Both the position numbers and the translations under genes were made by a program. The notes below the pieces were generated by a model. It was given only the letters and a program-made list of their open reading frames with translations. It searched no databases and was not told the origin of the DNA. Positions 8,697 to 17,433 of a stretch of 64,000 nucleotides of DNA are shown here, one piece after another. The DNA lies in NCBI RefSeq assembly GCF_001696455.1, contig NZ_MAUJ01000001.1:1364001-1428000 (forward strand), in the 5' to 3' direction. The stretch is from Pseudoalteromonas luteoviolacea (GTDB lineage Bacteria; Pseudomonadota; Gammaproteobacteria; Enterobacterales; Alteromonadaceae). The first letter of the stretch is position 1, and each line of letters starts with the position of its first letter.

Positions 8697-9362
8697 ATGC
8701 CACGAGCAAATAATAAGGCACGTTTGCCGGCTAACCCAACATTAAAAGAGATCAATTGGTACAAAAAACAAATCAATTGGGGTGAGCTTCCTCCTTTTTA
8801 CCACCTTGTTGCTTCTTCAGTTAGTGAGAGTGAAGGTATTTTTCAGCATGGCTTTGATAATGCAATCAAACGCCTAATCGACAAACGAAATTGGAATCTG
8901 CTTCTGTTAGATGGGTACGAGGATGACAATGGCATAATTCATTGCGAAACAGCGCCAAAAATCCACCTGCATCAAGTATTCACCGACAGAGGGTTTGAGC
9001 TTTGGGCTTACCCAATTGCACGTAACGTAAAAGTCGACACTTACCTCAAAGATAATAAATTTTTGGAGTTCAACGTGTGGGATCCACACGCAATGAAAAC
9101 TCTGGTGAGATTTAGCCAACTACATAAATTTATTAGATTTTATTTTGAGCGCGGCGATATTGCTGATAAAGCACTTATTCTTCATGCGCATAAAGTGGTG
9201 CATCAAACTATCTCTCTTTTGAAAAGAGAATTGAACGTTGTGTGTGTTGACGGGGTCTCAATAAAAGATTTTTATATGTTATGTGAAAAAGACGCCAGAG
9301 CATGCGAAGACGAAATCAATCTCGCAAAAATTATGCTCGGCGACGATTTAAAGAAGGACTAG
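8697..9362 (+). CDS. Conserved hypothetical protein upstream of bepA
   Basis: A 221-residue soluble protein with no signal peptide or membrane segment; I do not recognise a characterised family. The start at 8697 (MPRANNKARL) is chosen over an upstream frame opening because GGGA precedes it and the upstream codons look non-coding. Aromatic-rich stretches (INWYKKQINWGELPPFYHL, FELWAYPIARNV) and a basic N-terminus are visible. The gene ends one base before bepA begins, so the two are almost certainly one transcript, and a link to envelope quality control is possible but unproven. Confidence 0.8.
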   Translation: MPRANNKARLPANPTLKEINWYKKQINWGELPPFYHLVASSVSESEGIFQHGFDNAIKRLIDKRNWNLLLLDGYEDDNGIIHCETAPKIHLHQVFTDRGFELWAYPIARNVKVDTYLKDNKFLEFNVWDPHAMKTLVRFSQLHKFIRFYFERGDIADKALILHAHKVVHQTISLLKRELNVVCVDGVSIKDFYMLCEKDARACEDEINLAKIMLGDDLKKD

Positions 9363-9363
9363 A

Positions 9364-10815
9364 ATGCAATTTAAAAAAGCAATTGTCACCACTTTGTGTG
9401 CCCTATCTCTGAGTTTTTCTGCTGCTAATCAGGCAAAGTCCGACTTTAAGCTACCCGACCTTGGTACATCGGCTGTGCAAGTTTTGCCAATTGAGAAAGA
9501 ACAGCTCATTGGCGATGTTATGATGATGCAAATACGCTCTGGATCTCCACTGGTTCAAGATCCAGTGCTAGACGAATATTTATCTACATTGGGTAATAAA
9601 CTCGTGGCAAGTGCCAATGATGTGCGATTTCCCTTCACATTTTTTTGGTTAGACAATAAAGCCATCAATGCATTTGCATTCTATGGCGGTCATGTAGGTG
9701 TCCACACCGGACTTCTCGCCCAATCTGACAACGAAAGTCAGTTAGCTTCGGTCTTAGGCCACGAAATAGCGCATGTTACCCAGCGTCACTTAGCGAGAAG
9801 AATTCAACAAGCGAAAGATAACAGCGCACTGACAATTGCTGGATTAATAACGGGGATTTTGGCAACAGTCGTTGCACCAGATGCAGGCATGGCGATTCTC
9901 GCGGCAAACAGTACGCAGGCTTCTTTGAGTCAACTAACTCATAGCCGTAAAGCTGAGCAAGAGGCCGATCGGTTTGGTATGCAAACGCTTGAAAGAGCGG
10001 GTTACGACCCTTATGCAGCCAGTGAATTTCTAACCAAACTTGCGGCGCAAGTGAGGTTTCAAAACAAGCCCCCTGCATTCTTGTTGACTCACCCGCTGCC
10101 TGAATCTAGGGTGTCTGATGTGCGTCTACGAGCACAACAATATCCCAAAAAATATGTGCCAAGCAGCGCTGACTTTCACTATGCGAAAAGTCGCGTTATG
10201 GCGCGCTACCATATGAAAGAATCGGATGCTCAGGCCTTTTTTGAAAACCAATTGAGAACAAGCTCCGCGCTCGATAATAGCGCACTTCAATATGGTCTAG
10301 CCATTGCCCTACTAGATCAGGATAAGTATCAACAAGCTGAAGAAATCATAATTAAGCTAATGGCTTCAAAGCCCAATAACCTGTTCTTTTTAGATGTGTA
10401 TACTGACATAAAAATTGGTCAAGAAAAGTATCAAGATGCCATCAAACTTCTTGATAAAAAGCATGAACTTAGACCTAACAATCAAGTTATTACACTCAAC
10501 TTAGCTAATACCGCGATTAAAGCACAGCAGTACGACAAAGCTGAACAATTGCTAAAAGTTTATTTGCTTGATAAACCCAATCATGTACTTGCAAAACAAT
10601 TACTAACGGAAACATACAAACTCAGTAAAAACAAAGCGGCTTACCATGAAGCAAATGCCAGCTTGTTATCTCACTATGGCGCATTTATGAAAGCGGCAGA
10701 CGAAGTACAAAAAGCACTGAACTTCGTAGAAAAAGAAGACGAGATAAAGCGCTTGAGGCTTAAAGCTTTACTAGCCAACTACCGAAAAATGCAAAAAGAG
10801 TTAGCAAAACTCTAA
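9364..10815 (+). CDS. bepA: Periplasmic M48 metalloprotease/chaperone BepA-like, with TPR repeats
   Basis: A 483-residue exported zinc protease of the BepA (YfgC) family, which assists or degrades outer-membrane proteins such as LptD at the BAM complex. It has a signal peptide (about residues 1-24) and an M48 catalytic domain with HEIAH at 133-137 and the third zinc ligand in RKAEQEADRFG. Tetratricopeptide-like repeats follow (about 310-470; YGLAIALLDQDKYQQAEEII, NLANTAIKAQQYDKAEQLL). The length agrees with E. coli BepA (about 487). It is co-transcribed with the unknown gene before it and followed by an arsC-like gene, as in E. coli. Confidence 0.93.
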   Translation: MQFKKAIVTTLCALSLSFSAANQAKSDFKLPDLGTSAVQVLPIEKEQLIGDVMMMQIRSGSPLVQDPVLDEYLSTLGNKLVASANDVRFPFTFFWLDNKAINAFAFYGGHVGVHTGLLAQSDNESQLASVLGHEIAHVTQRHLARRIQQAKDNSALTIAGLITGILATVVAPDAGMAILAANSTQASLSQLTHSRKAEQEADRFGMQTLERAGYDPYAASEFLTKLAAQVRFQNKPPAFLLTHPLPESRVSDVRLRAQQYPKKYVPSSADFHYAKSRVMARYHMKESDAQAFFENQLRTSSALDNSALQYGLAIALLDQDKYQQAEEIIIKLMASKPNNLFFLDVYTDIKIGQEKYQDAIKLLDKKHELRPNNQVITLNLANTAIKAQQYDKAEQLLKVYLLDKPNHVLAKQLLTETYKLSKNKAAYHEANASLLSHYGAFMKAADEVQKALNFVEKEDEIKRLRLKALLANYRKMQKELAKL

Positions 10816-10821
10816 ACCACA

Positions 10822-10878
10822 CATGCTGCCTAACAGAAGCTCGATGTATTTTAGTCGCCATAAACGTTAGGCAGTATG
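10822..10878 (+). terminator. Long-loop hairpin after bepA
   Basis: CTGCCTAAC (10826-10834) pairs perfectly with GTTAGGCAG (10866-10874). The stem extends through a G-T wobble to CAT/ATG, giving 13 pairs around a 31-base loop, then ATTTTGTT. It lies just past the bepA stop and may terminate bepA or be a processed structure ahead of the arsC-like gene. Confidence 0.45.
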
Positions 10879-10940
10879 ATTTTGTTACGATACAATCTCA
10901 CTCAATCAGTAAAAACAAATTCGCTCATTAAGGGATTCTT

Positions 10941-11288
10941 ATGTCTGTTATTATTTATCATAACCCTCGCTGTTCTAAGTCTAGACAAACGCTCGCACTA
11001 CTGGAAGAGAACGCCGTTCAACCTGAAGTTGTTGAGTATTTAAAAACCCCCGTTGACGCAGCAACTTTAGACACTCTCATCGCAAAATTAGGGTTTGAAT
11101 CAGCACACCAATTAGTGCGAAACAAAGAAACCATCTACAAAGAGCTAGGGTTAAGCAAAGAGAGTGATGAGCAAACTCTTAGACAAGCTATGATCGACAA
11201 CCCAAAACTAATAGAGCGTCCAATCGTAGTGAATGGTGATAAAGCCGCATTAGGTCGTCCTCCAGAGTCTGTGCTAGAGATCATTTAA
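10941..11288 (+). CDS. arsC: ArsC-family reductase (YfgD-like arsenate reductase, glutaredoxin type)
   Basis: A 115-residue thioredoxin-fold protein starting YHNPRCSKSRQTL, with the single catalytic cysteine (C11) of the ArsC family, and ending with the RPIVVNGDKAALGRPPE segment typical of the glutaredoxin-dependent class. It is predicted to reduce arsenate to arsenite. The chromosomal copy beside bepA in gammaproteobacteria (yfgD) has no ars operon around it, and its real substrate is uncertain. It lies 4 bases before the wrbA-like gene and is probably co-transcribed with it. Confidence 0.9.
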   Translation: MSVIIYHNPRCSKSRQTLALLEENAVQPEVVEYLKTPVDAATLDTLIAKLGFESAHQLVRNKETIYKELGLSKESDEQTLRQAMIDNPKLIERPIVVNGDKAALGRPPESVLEII

Positions 11289-11292
11289 ACAT

Positions 11293-11844
11293 ATGCCAAC
11301 CATTCTAGTGCTTTATCACTCTAGCCAAGGCTCTGTTGCAGCTATGGCAGATGAGATATCCGATACACTCAGCGCCCTTGGCGCTGATGTAAGGTTACGC
11401 ACCTTTGTGCAGCGCCAACCTCACGATGTTGTCGTAACTAAGCAAGACTTAATAGAGTGTAATGGACTCGCGTTTGGCTCGCCCACACGGTTTGGTATGA
11501 TGGCTGCTCAAGCCAAAACATTTTGGGAAACAACCAGTGACATTTGGTTGAAAGGCGAACTCATAGACAAACCAGCCTGTGTGTTTTCTTCTTCTAGCAG
11601 TATGCACGGAGGGAATGAAGCAACCTTGCTGAACCTGTCTTTACCCCTGCTTCACCATGGAATGATGCTAATGGGAGTACCCTATGATGTACCAGAGTTA
11701 TTGTCTACCACAAGCGGTGGTACACCTTATGGTGCTAGCCACGTAGCAGGCATGGATAACAGCGCCGAACTGACAGAAACAGAAATTAAAATCTGTAGAG
11801 CCTTAGCGACACGCCTATTTAACGTATCTAAAAAGTTATTATGA
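11293..11844 (+). CDS. WrbA-like NAD(P)H:quinone oxidoreductase (flavodoxin fold)
   Basis: A 183-residue flavodoxin-like protein. The FMN phosphate loop is seen as YHSSQGSVAAMADEI (residues 8-22), with GSPTRFGMMAAQAKTFWE and SSSSMHGGNEATL as the other flavin-contact loops of the WrbA family. It is predicted to reduce quinones by two electrons using NAD(P)H. It overlaps the following membrane-protein gene by 4 bases (ATGA), indicating translational coupling in the order arsC-like, wrbA-like, DUF2069. Confidence 0.88.
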   Translation: MPTILVLYHSSQGSVAAMADEISDTLSALGADVRLRTFVQRQPHDVVVTKQDLIECNGLAFGSPTRFGMMAAQAKTFWETTSDIWLKGELIDKPACVFSSSSSMHGGNEATLLNLSLPLLHHGMMLMGVPYDVPELLSTTSGGTPYGASHVAGMDNSAELTETEIKICRALATRLFNVSKKLL

Positions 11845-12275
11845 GCCACATCCCAAAGCAACCTAAAACTCAATTATTTTATAAACTAGCCTTGTTCGGC
11901 TATATCGGGTTATTGATATTAATGCCAGTTTGGCTGTTCCTTATCTCGCCAAGGGAAGGACACAGTATTGGCTTTATGTTTGTTGTATACATATTGCCAC
12001 TACTATTACCGCTTAAAGGCATAATTAAAGATAAACCGTATACCTTTGCATGGGCGAATTTCATCGTGCTAATTTATTTTATTCATGGCTTTACACTGCT
12101 TTGGATAGCGACTGATGAACTTGTCTGGGTAATACTGGAGCTGCTTTTTTCTACTTGTATGTTTATCGGCTGTACTTATTATGCTCGCCACCGAGGACAA
12201 GAGTTAGGCCTAAAAATTCGCAAACTGAAAGAAGACTTAGCTGATGAAAAATCGGCCCATGAAAGCGAAGAATAG
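11841..12275 (+). CDS. DUF2069 inner-membrane protein
   Basis: A 144-residue membrane protein with four hydrophobic segments (about residues 13-33, 45-60, 70-90 and 95-115) and a charged C-terminal tail. It fits the DUF2069 family, which commonly follows wrbA-like genes in gammaproteobacteria. Its function is unknown. Translation is coupled to the wrbA-like gene by the ATGA overlap. Confidence 0.75.
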   Translation: MSHIPKQPKTQLFYKLALFGYIGLLILMPVWLFLISPREGHSIGFMFVVYILPLLLPLKGIIKDKPYTFAWANFIVLIYFIHGFTLLWIATDELVWVILELLFSTCMFIGCTYYARHRGQELGLKIRKLKEDLADEKSAHESEE

Positions 12276-12311
12276 GCATACCTATCGCGCGATTATTTTG
12301 AGAGTTACAAC

Positions 12312-12339
12312 ATAAAGCCACACTATCATGTGGCTTTAT
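12312..12339. terminator. Convergent terminator hairpin between the DUF2069 gene and rnfH
   Basis: A perfect 11-bp stem, ATAAAGCCACA (12312-12322) with TGTGGCTTTAT (12329-12339), around a 6-base loop. It sits between two genes that converge, so it can serve both strands. T-runs are short. Confidence 0.7.
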
Positions 12340-12370
12340 CGCTCAAAGCTGTGCACTCACCCTTTTCCTA

Positions 12371-12685
12371 CTAGGCTCTGCCACCCGTTATTTTATTTGC
12401 TCTTCCCTCTTCTTTCGCTTTATCGGCTCGTCGCCTTCTCGCCTCTTTCGGGTCAGCAATCAGAGGTCGGTAGACTTCAATCCTATCCCCCTCTTTAACC
12501 ACTTGATGCGCCTTAACGGTTCTATTCCAAATACCCAAACTTAAACTAGTTGGATCTATTTCTGGGCACCGTTCTAAAATACCTGATTGCAGTACGACTT
12601 GCTCAGCTGATGTTCCCTCTGCAACATCGACTGTCACAGTGGTTGCTTTGTCTGGTAGCGCAAAAACAACTTCTACCTTTATCAT
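12371..12685 (-). CDS. rnfH: RnfH-family ubiquitin-like protein
   Basis: A 104-residue beta-grasp (ubiquitin-like) protein: VEVVFALPDKATTVTVDV at the N-terminus and the family-typical LSLGIWNRTVKAHQVVKEGD and IEVYRPLIADPKEARRRRA near the C-terminus. RnfH proteins are of uncertain function despite the name. Its start overlaps the ratA stop by one base (TAATG), the conserved ratA-rnfH pair of gammaproteobacteria. Confidence 0.92.
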   Translation of the reverse strand: MIKVEVVFALPDKATTVTVDVAEGTSAEQVVLQSGILERCPEIDPTSLSLGIWNRTVKAHQVVKEGDRIEVYRPLIADPKEARRRRADKAKEEGRANKITGGRA

Positions 12686-13119
12686 TACCTAGCTCCATAG
12701 ACTGATTTAGCACGTTGGGTAAACGCTGAGACCATATTTTTTGCAACTTCATTAAACACTTTGCCAAACGCCAATTCGATTAATTTACTGGCGAATTCGA
12801 ACTCTAGTTTTAAGTTAACTTTGCACGCATGCTCATCTAGCTCAACAAACTCCCAATAACCTTGCAAAGATTTAAATGGTCCGTCAACCAATTGCATTCT
12901 AACTTTATTACCTTCAAATATATTTTTGGTGGTAAACCATTTTGTCAGACCAGCCTTCGTAATTTCTAGGCTGGCAGTCATTTCTTCATTAGAACTACTA
13001 AGTACCTTTGCACCAGAACAGTTTGGTAAGAAATCCGGATAGGCATTTACATCATTGACTAGGTCAAACATTTCTTGTGTGCTGTACATCACCAATGCAC
13101 TTTTTTCTACTTGTGGCAT
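12685..13119 (-). CDS. ratA: RatA, ribosome-association START-domain protein
   Basis: A 144-residue START/polyketide-cyclase fold protein with MYSTQEMFDLVNDVNAYPDFLPNC-like opening typical of RatA/Coq10 relatives. E. coli RatA is reported to block 70S assembly by binding 50S subunits; Coq10 relatives bind quinone, so the primary role is debated. It pairs with rnfH downstream and diverges from smpB, the standard arrangement. Confidence 0.92.
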   Translation of the reverse strand: MPQVEKSALVMYSTQEMFDLVNDVNAYPDFLPNCSGAKVLSSSNEEMTASLEITKAGLTKWFTTKNIFEGNKVRMQLVDGPFKSLQGYWEFVELDEHACKVNLKLEFEFASKLIELAFGKVFNEVAKNMVSAFTQRAKSVYGAR

Positions 13120-13261
13120 ACGATCTCCAAACCTTTATCAGAGCGATTTTACCAAGGTTTTAAAGATTTATCTTGTTTGCAAAGTCACTGTAGGCGAAAA
13201 TATGCCATAAAAATTAAATAACACTGTTTTCCAATTCGATTTGTAGGTAGACTAAGCCATT

Positions 13262-13741
13262 ATGGCAAAGAAAAAATCAAATAAATCAACAAGCAATACC
13301 ATCGCGCTCAATAAAAAAGCGCGTCATGAGTATTTTTTACACGATAAGTTCGAAGCAGGTATGGAACTACAAGGTTGGGAAGTTAAAAGCATCCGGGCTG
13401 GTAAAGTTAATATCTCTGAAACTTATATTCATCTAAAAGACGGCGAAGCATTTTTGTTAGGCAGTCAAATTCAGCCATTGAACAGCGCATCTACCCACGT
13501 AATATGTGATCCTTTACGTTACCGCAAGTTGCTTTTAAATAAACGTGAAATTGACCGTTTAATCGGTGCAACTGAGCGTGATGGCTTCTCCTTGGTAGCT
13601 ACAGCGATGTACTGGAAAAAATGTTGGGTAAAACTTGAGTTTCACCTCGCTAAAGGTAAGAAGATGCATGATAAACGTGCCGATATCAAAGACCGCGACT
13701 GGTCTCGTGATAAAGAGCGCCTTATGAAGCATAAAGTTTAA
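13262..13741 (+). CDS. smpB: SsrA-binding protein SmpB
   Basis: A 159-residue RNA-binding protein that partners tmRNA in rescuing stalled ribosomes. It shows the family core: [20 protein letters not shown], the [16 protein letters not shown] stretch and the basic C-terminal tail ([18 protein letters not shown]) that enters the empty mRNA channel. It diverges from ratA. No tmRNA gene is seen downstream in this window. Confidence 0.96.
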   Translation: MAKKKSNKSTSNTIALNKKARHEYFLHDKFEAGMELQGWEVKSIRAGKVNISETYIHLKDGEAFLLGSQIQPLNSASTHVICDPLRYRKLLLNKREIDRLIGATERDGFSLVATAMYWKKCWVKLEFHLAKGKKMHDKRADIKDRDWSRDKERLMKHKV

Positions 13742-13751
13742 GCCTATTCAC

Positions 13752-13779
13752 AGTAGCCGCTAATTTCACTGCGGCTACT
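13752..13779 (+). terminator. Hairpin downstream of smpB
   Basis: AGTAGCCGC (13752-13760) pairs perfectly with GCGGCTACT (13771-13779) around a 10-base loop, 10 bases past the smpB stop. There is no T-run after it, so it may stabilise the 3' end rather than terminate. The remaining 190 bases to the next terminator hold nothing I can support. Confidence 0.55.
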
Positions 13780-13970
13780 CAATCTACTTATTGTCCTAAA
13801 TAACCACCCTACAAAATATTTACTAGCCTCTTTGCACATCAAACGACTTTAGAACAACCATTACGCAGTATTGAGTAGGGGTTGAGATAACCGATTAAAC
13901 TTTTAGTTTGCTATGTATTATCGACAAGCGTAGTTTTGAGTAATTTTGCTACCAAGCTATTACGGATTGC

Positions 13971-13998
13971 AAAAAAAAAAGCCCTTACGGGCTTTTTT
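13971..13998. terminator. Terminator of fabB
   Basis: A GCCC/GGGC stem (13981-13984 with 13989-13992) with TTAC loop, flanked by A10 and T6, so it has U-runs on both strands. It lies immediately 3' of fabB and most likely ends that leftward transcript. Confidence 0.9.
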
Positions 13999-14014
13999 AT
14001 AGGGCTAATTAAAA

Positions 14015-15229
14015 TTAACCCTTATATTTTTGTACAACCAATGTTGCGTTCGTACCGCCAAAACCAAAGCTATTAGACATTACTGTGTTTAGCTCTACAT
14101 CACGACGTTCTGTTACGATATCTAGGCCTTTCGCTTCTTCATCTAACTCGTCAATGTTGATTGAAGGAGTGATGAAGTTATTTTCAAGCATTAGCACTGA
14201 GTAAATAGCTTCGTGCACGCCAGCAGCACCCAAAGCATGACCTGTCATCGCTTTTGTTGCACTGATAGCAGGCGAGTTGTCACCGAATAACTCTTGAATC
14301 GCACCCAGTTCTTTAACATCACCAACAGGCGTAGATGTACCGTGAGTATTCAGATAATCAATCTCACCTTCCACGGTTGCCATTGCTTGCTTCATACAAC
14401 GAATAGCACCTTCACCAGATGGTGCTACCATGTCATAACCATCTGACGTCGCGCCATAGCCCACAATCTCACCATAGATGTGTGCACCGCGCGCCAAAGC
14501 ATGCTCAAGCTCTTCGATAACCATAATACCGCCACCACCAGAGATAACGAAACCATCACGGTTTGCATCATATGTACGAGATGCTTTCTCTGGTTCTTCA
14601 TTGTATTTAGTTGATAGCGCACCCATCGCGTCAAATTCCATTGCCAGTGTCCAGTGAAGTTCTTCACCACCACCTGCAAAGATAACATCCTGTTTGCCAA
14701 GTTGGATTTGCTCAACAGCGTGTCCTACACAGTGTGCAGAAGTAGCACATGCAGAACTAATTGAGTAGTTAACGCCTTTAATTTTGAATGGTGTTGCAAG
14801 ACATGCAGATGTCGTACTAGCCATAGTACGAGGTACCATGTAAGGACCTACACGCTTAACACCACGCGCGCGCAAAGTGTCTGCCGCCTCAACTTGGTAT
14901 TTAGAAGAACCACCACCTGAGCCAACAACAAGGCCAGTACGTTCGTTTGAGACTTGCTCTTCATTCAAGCCTGAGTCTTCAATTGCCTGAGCCATTGCAA
15001 TGTAAGAATACGCAGCAGCATCACCCATAAAACGATGCGCTTTACGGTCAACCAGTGATTTCACGTCGATGTCAATCTTGCCAGACACGTTACTACGTAA
15101 GTTCATGTCTGCAAATTCTTGGTTAAAAGCAATACCACTTTTACCCGCTTTCAAAGATTCTAATACTTCTTGCTTGTTGTTACCGATGCTAGATACAACA
15201 CCGATCCCCGTAATAACGGCTCTTCTCAT
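14015..15229 (-). CDS. fabB: 3-oxoacyl-[acyl-carrier-protein] synthase I
   Basis: Condenses malonyl-ACP with acyl-ACP in fatty acid elongation and is essential for unsaturated fatty acids in gammaproteobacteria. The 404 residues align closely with E. coli FabB (406). The active-site cysteine is in SSACATS (C161), and the catalytic histidines are in [11 protein letters not shown] and [12 protein letters not shown]. The C-terminal [13 protein letters not shown] loop is present. It is divergent from mnmC, as in E. coli. A FabR-like palindrome lies 75-92 bases upstream. Confidence 0.97.
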   Translation of the reverse strand: MRRAVITGIGVVSSIGNNKQEVLESLKAGKSGIAFNQEFADMNLRSNVSGKIDIDVKSLVDRKAHRFMGDAAAYSYIAMAQAIEDSGLNEEQVSNERTGLVVGSGGGSSKYQVEAADTLRARGVKRVGPYMVPRTMASTTSACLATPFKIKGVNYSISSACATSAHCVGHAVEQIQLGKQDVIFAGGGEELHWTLAMEFDAMGALSTKYNEEPEKASRTYDANRDGFVISGGGGIMVIEELEHALARGAHIYGEIVGYGATSDGYDMVAPSGEGAIRCMKQAMATVEGEIDYLNTHGTSTPVGDVKELGAIQELFGDNSPAISATKAMTGHALGAAGVHEAIYSVLMLENNFITPSINIDELDEEAKGLDIVTERRDVELNTVMSNSFGFGGTNATLVVQKYKG

Positions 15230-15303
15230 GGGTAATTCCCTTAGAACTTAAAAAATTTAGGTGTATTCTACGCGTAAAATGCTAATCAAGTGGTCAGCTT
15301 TCC

Positions 15304-15321
15304 AGCGTACACACGTACTCT
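15304..15321. promoter_or_regulatory. Candidate FabR operator upstream of fabB
   Basis: AGCGTACACACGTACTCT is an interrupted palindrome (AGCGTAC and GTACTCT, 6 of 7 symmetric) resembling the AGCGTACA-type site described upstream of fabA and fabB for the TetR-family repressor FabR. Its position, 75-92 bases upstream of the fabB start, fits. Matching was by eye. Confidence 0.5.
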
Positions 15322-15410
15322 GAACTGATATTTGCAAAATTGCAACGGACTAATGCAAATAAAAGCAGTAAAATAGCGAATAATTACTGAAGATATTCTA
15401 ACGTATTTCT

Positions 15411-17396
15411 ATGATAAGTAACGCACAAATCCACTTTAACGACTTAGGCACACCTGTTGCTGATAATTTCGATGACGTTTATTTCTCCAACGACGATGGA
15501 CTCGCGGAGTCTAATTACGTCTTTTTTGAGCAAAATAATTTGCCAGAGCGCTTCGACAATCACCCACGACCTCACTTTGTTATAGCCGAAACTGGATTTG
15601 GTACTGGGCTAAACTTTTTAAATAGTTGGCAGCGATTTAATAGTAAGTCAAATGAGTCGAGTATCGAACGCCTTTACTTCATTTCATTCGAAAAATACCC
15701 CATTAAGTTGGAAGATTTAAAACAGGCTTTGCAAGCCTGGCCAACGCTTAAGCCACTCTCTGATCAACTTTGTGACAAGTACCCAATGGCCTTGCAAGGA
15801 TGCCATCGACTTGAGTTTGAACAAGGCCGAGTGGTGCTTGATTTATGGTTTGGCGACGTTCAGTCCTCACTCCCTCAAATAGCCTATAAAGATAAGGGAA
15901 TAGTCGATGCGTGGTTCCTTGATGGGTTTGCGCCGAGTAAAAACCCTGATATGTGGCAACAATCTTTGTTTGATGCCATGGCAAATTTAAGTCAAGCCGA
16001 TGCGACTTTTGCGACATTTACAGCCGCAGGTTTTGTCAGAAGAGGCCTTCAACAAGCCGGGTTTGACTGTAAAAAAGTCAAAGGCTACGGTAGAAAAAGA
16101 GAGATGGTGGTTGGTCAACTGGAAAACCCAACCCCTCACCAGACTACACCTATTTATTTTCAACAAAATAAAGCTTCGCTCGATAATGTGGCGATTATTG
16201 GTGGAGGTATCGCGACAAGTTGCTTAATGTACAACTTGGCAAAAAGAGGTATCAAAACAACGCTATTTTGTGAGGATGATACGCTGGCACAAGGCGCATC
16301 TCATAATCGCCAAGGGGCTGTTTATCCAAACCTACAAAGTGAATTTGGAATACCCTCTGAGTTTTATGCGCACAGTTTTTTGTACGCCCTGCGATTTTAC
16401 CAATCATTAGCAAAGCAAAATTACCATTTTGCCCACCAATGGTGTGGTGTACTGCTACAAAGCGTCACTGAAGCAAAAAAACTACAACACCATAAAATAG
16501 CTACCAGCTCCCTGTATCCTGAGCAGCTCATCAAGTCAGTTACAGCAGCACAGGCACAAGAAATTGCAAATATCGACACGCCCTATGGAGGGCTGTTTAT
16601 AGAGCAAGGAGGCTGGGTAAGCCCGCCAGAGCTAACGCAGGCGGTATTTGAAGCCGCAAATGACCTTGTGCCGAACAAGACGTATTTTAATACTTGTATC
16701 GATAAATTGGAGCGAAAGCAGAACGGCTGGTACTTGATTTCTAAAGGAGCAGAACTGGGGCCATTTTCGGAAGTTTTTGTATGTGCTGGAGAACATAGCG
16801 ATCGCTTTGAGCAAACAAAGGATATCGGTATTCACGGCGTTCGGGGTCAAGTTTCTCACATAGAGGCTGGCGAATCATCAGAGCAGCTTTCAACCGTCAT
16901 TTGCCATAAAGGCTACTTCACGCCAAGTCAAAATGGTCAACATTGTATGGGGGCTACTTTTGAAAAACACTCAAAATCGAGAGAAGTGACTGTTCAAGAT
17001 AATATTACTAACCGAAAGCAGTTAGCTGGCTTTTACCAAGGCACAAAATTTGACAACAGTTTAGGTGAAGTAAAAAGTGCCAAGGCAGCAGTAAGGTGCT
17101 GCTTTAACGACCACACCCCAATGATCGGGCAAGTGCAACAAAAAGAGGATGTAATTCAAGCTTATCGCAATATCAGTAAAGGTAAGTTTTATGACTATTC
17201 ACCTCAAGCGCTGCCACATCAAGGTCTACACATTGTTACGGGATTTGGTGCGAGAGGCTTATGTTCAGCACCCATGGTCACAGAGCACCTTGTTGCAAGC
17301 CTTTTAGATGAGCCGCTTCCTTTTAGCGAACGCGTACACGAATCCCTTCACCCTTCAAGGTTATACATACGAGACCTGATACGTAATAAGGTATAG
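15411..17396 (+). CDS. mnmC: Bifunctional tRNA 5-methylaminomethyl-2-thiouridine biosynthesis protein MnmC
   Basis: Completes mnm5s2U at the wobble position of several tRNAs: the C-terminal FAD oxidase removes the carboxymethyl group and the N-terminal methyltransferase methylates the amine. The length of 661 residues is normal. The N-terminal SAM loop is ETGFGTGLNFL (60-70), with DAWFLDGFAPSKNPDMW as the substrate-side motif. The Rossmann FAD motif VAIIGGGIATSC begins near residue 259, and the C-terminal FGARGLCSAPM loop is typical of D-amino-acid-oxidase folds. It is divergent from fabB, as in E. coli. Confidence 0.96.
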   Translation: MISNAQIHFNDLGTPVADNFDDVYFSNDDGLAESNYVFFEQNNLPERFDNHPRPHFVIAETGFGTGLNFLNSWQRFNSKSNESSIERLYFISFEKYPIKLEDLKQALQAWPTLKPLSDQLCDKYPMALQGCHRLEFEQGRVVLDLWFGDVQSSLPQIAYKDKGIVDAWFLDGFAPSKNPDMWQQSLFDAMANLSQADATFATFTAAGFVRRGLQQAGFDCKKVKGYGRKREMVVGQLENPTPHQTTPIYFQQNKASLDNVAIIGGGIATSCLMYNLAKRGIKTTLFCEDDTLAQGASHNRQGAVYPNLQSEFGIPSEFYAHSFLYALRFYQSLAKQNYHFAHQWCGVLLQSVTEAKKLQHHKIATSSLYPEQLIKSVTAAQAQEIANIDTPYGGLFIEQGGWVSPPELTQAVFEAANDLVPNKTYFNTCIDKLERKQNGWYLISKGAELGPFSEVFVCAGEHSDRFEQTKDIGIHGVRGQVSHIEAGESSEQLSTVICHKGYFTPSQNGQHCMGATFEKHSKSREVTVQDNITNRKQLAGFYQGTKFDNSLGEVKSAKAAVRCCFNDHTPMIGQVQQKEDVIQAYRNISKGKFYDYSPQALPHQGLHIVTGFGARGLCSAPMVTEHLVASLLDEPLPFSERVHESLHPSRLYIRDLIRNKV

Positions 17397-17411
17397 TCTG
17401 CTTCGAATTGG

Positions 17412-17433
17412 CCAAGCCCTGCTTAGGGCTTGG
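17412..17433. terminator. Convergent hairpin between mnmC and motY
   Basis: CCAAGCCCT (17412-17420) and AGGGCTTGG (17425-17433) form a perfect 9-bp stem with a GCTT loop. The hairpin contains the last codons and stop of motY, an economical shared 3' end for two converging genes. U-runs are weak on both strands. Confidence 0.6.

Noticed and set aside
13742-13970. tmRNA gene (ssrA) downstream of smpB
   Set aside because: Only about 230 bases are available and no tRNA-like ends or tag-coding region can be seen.
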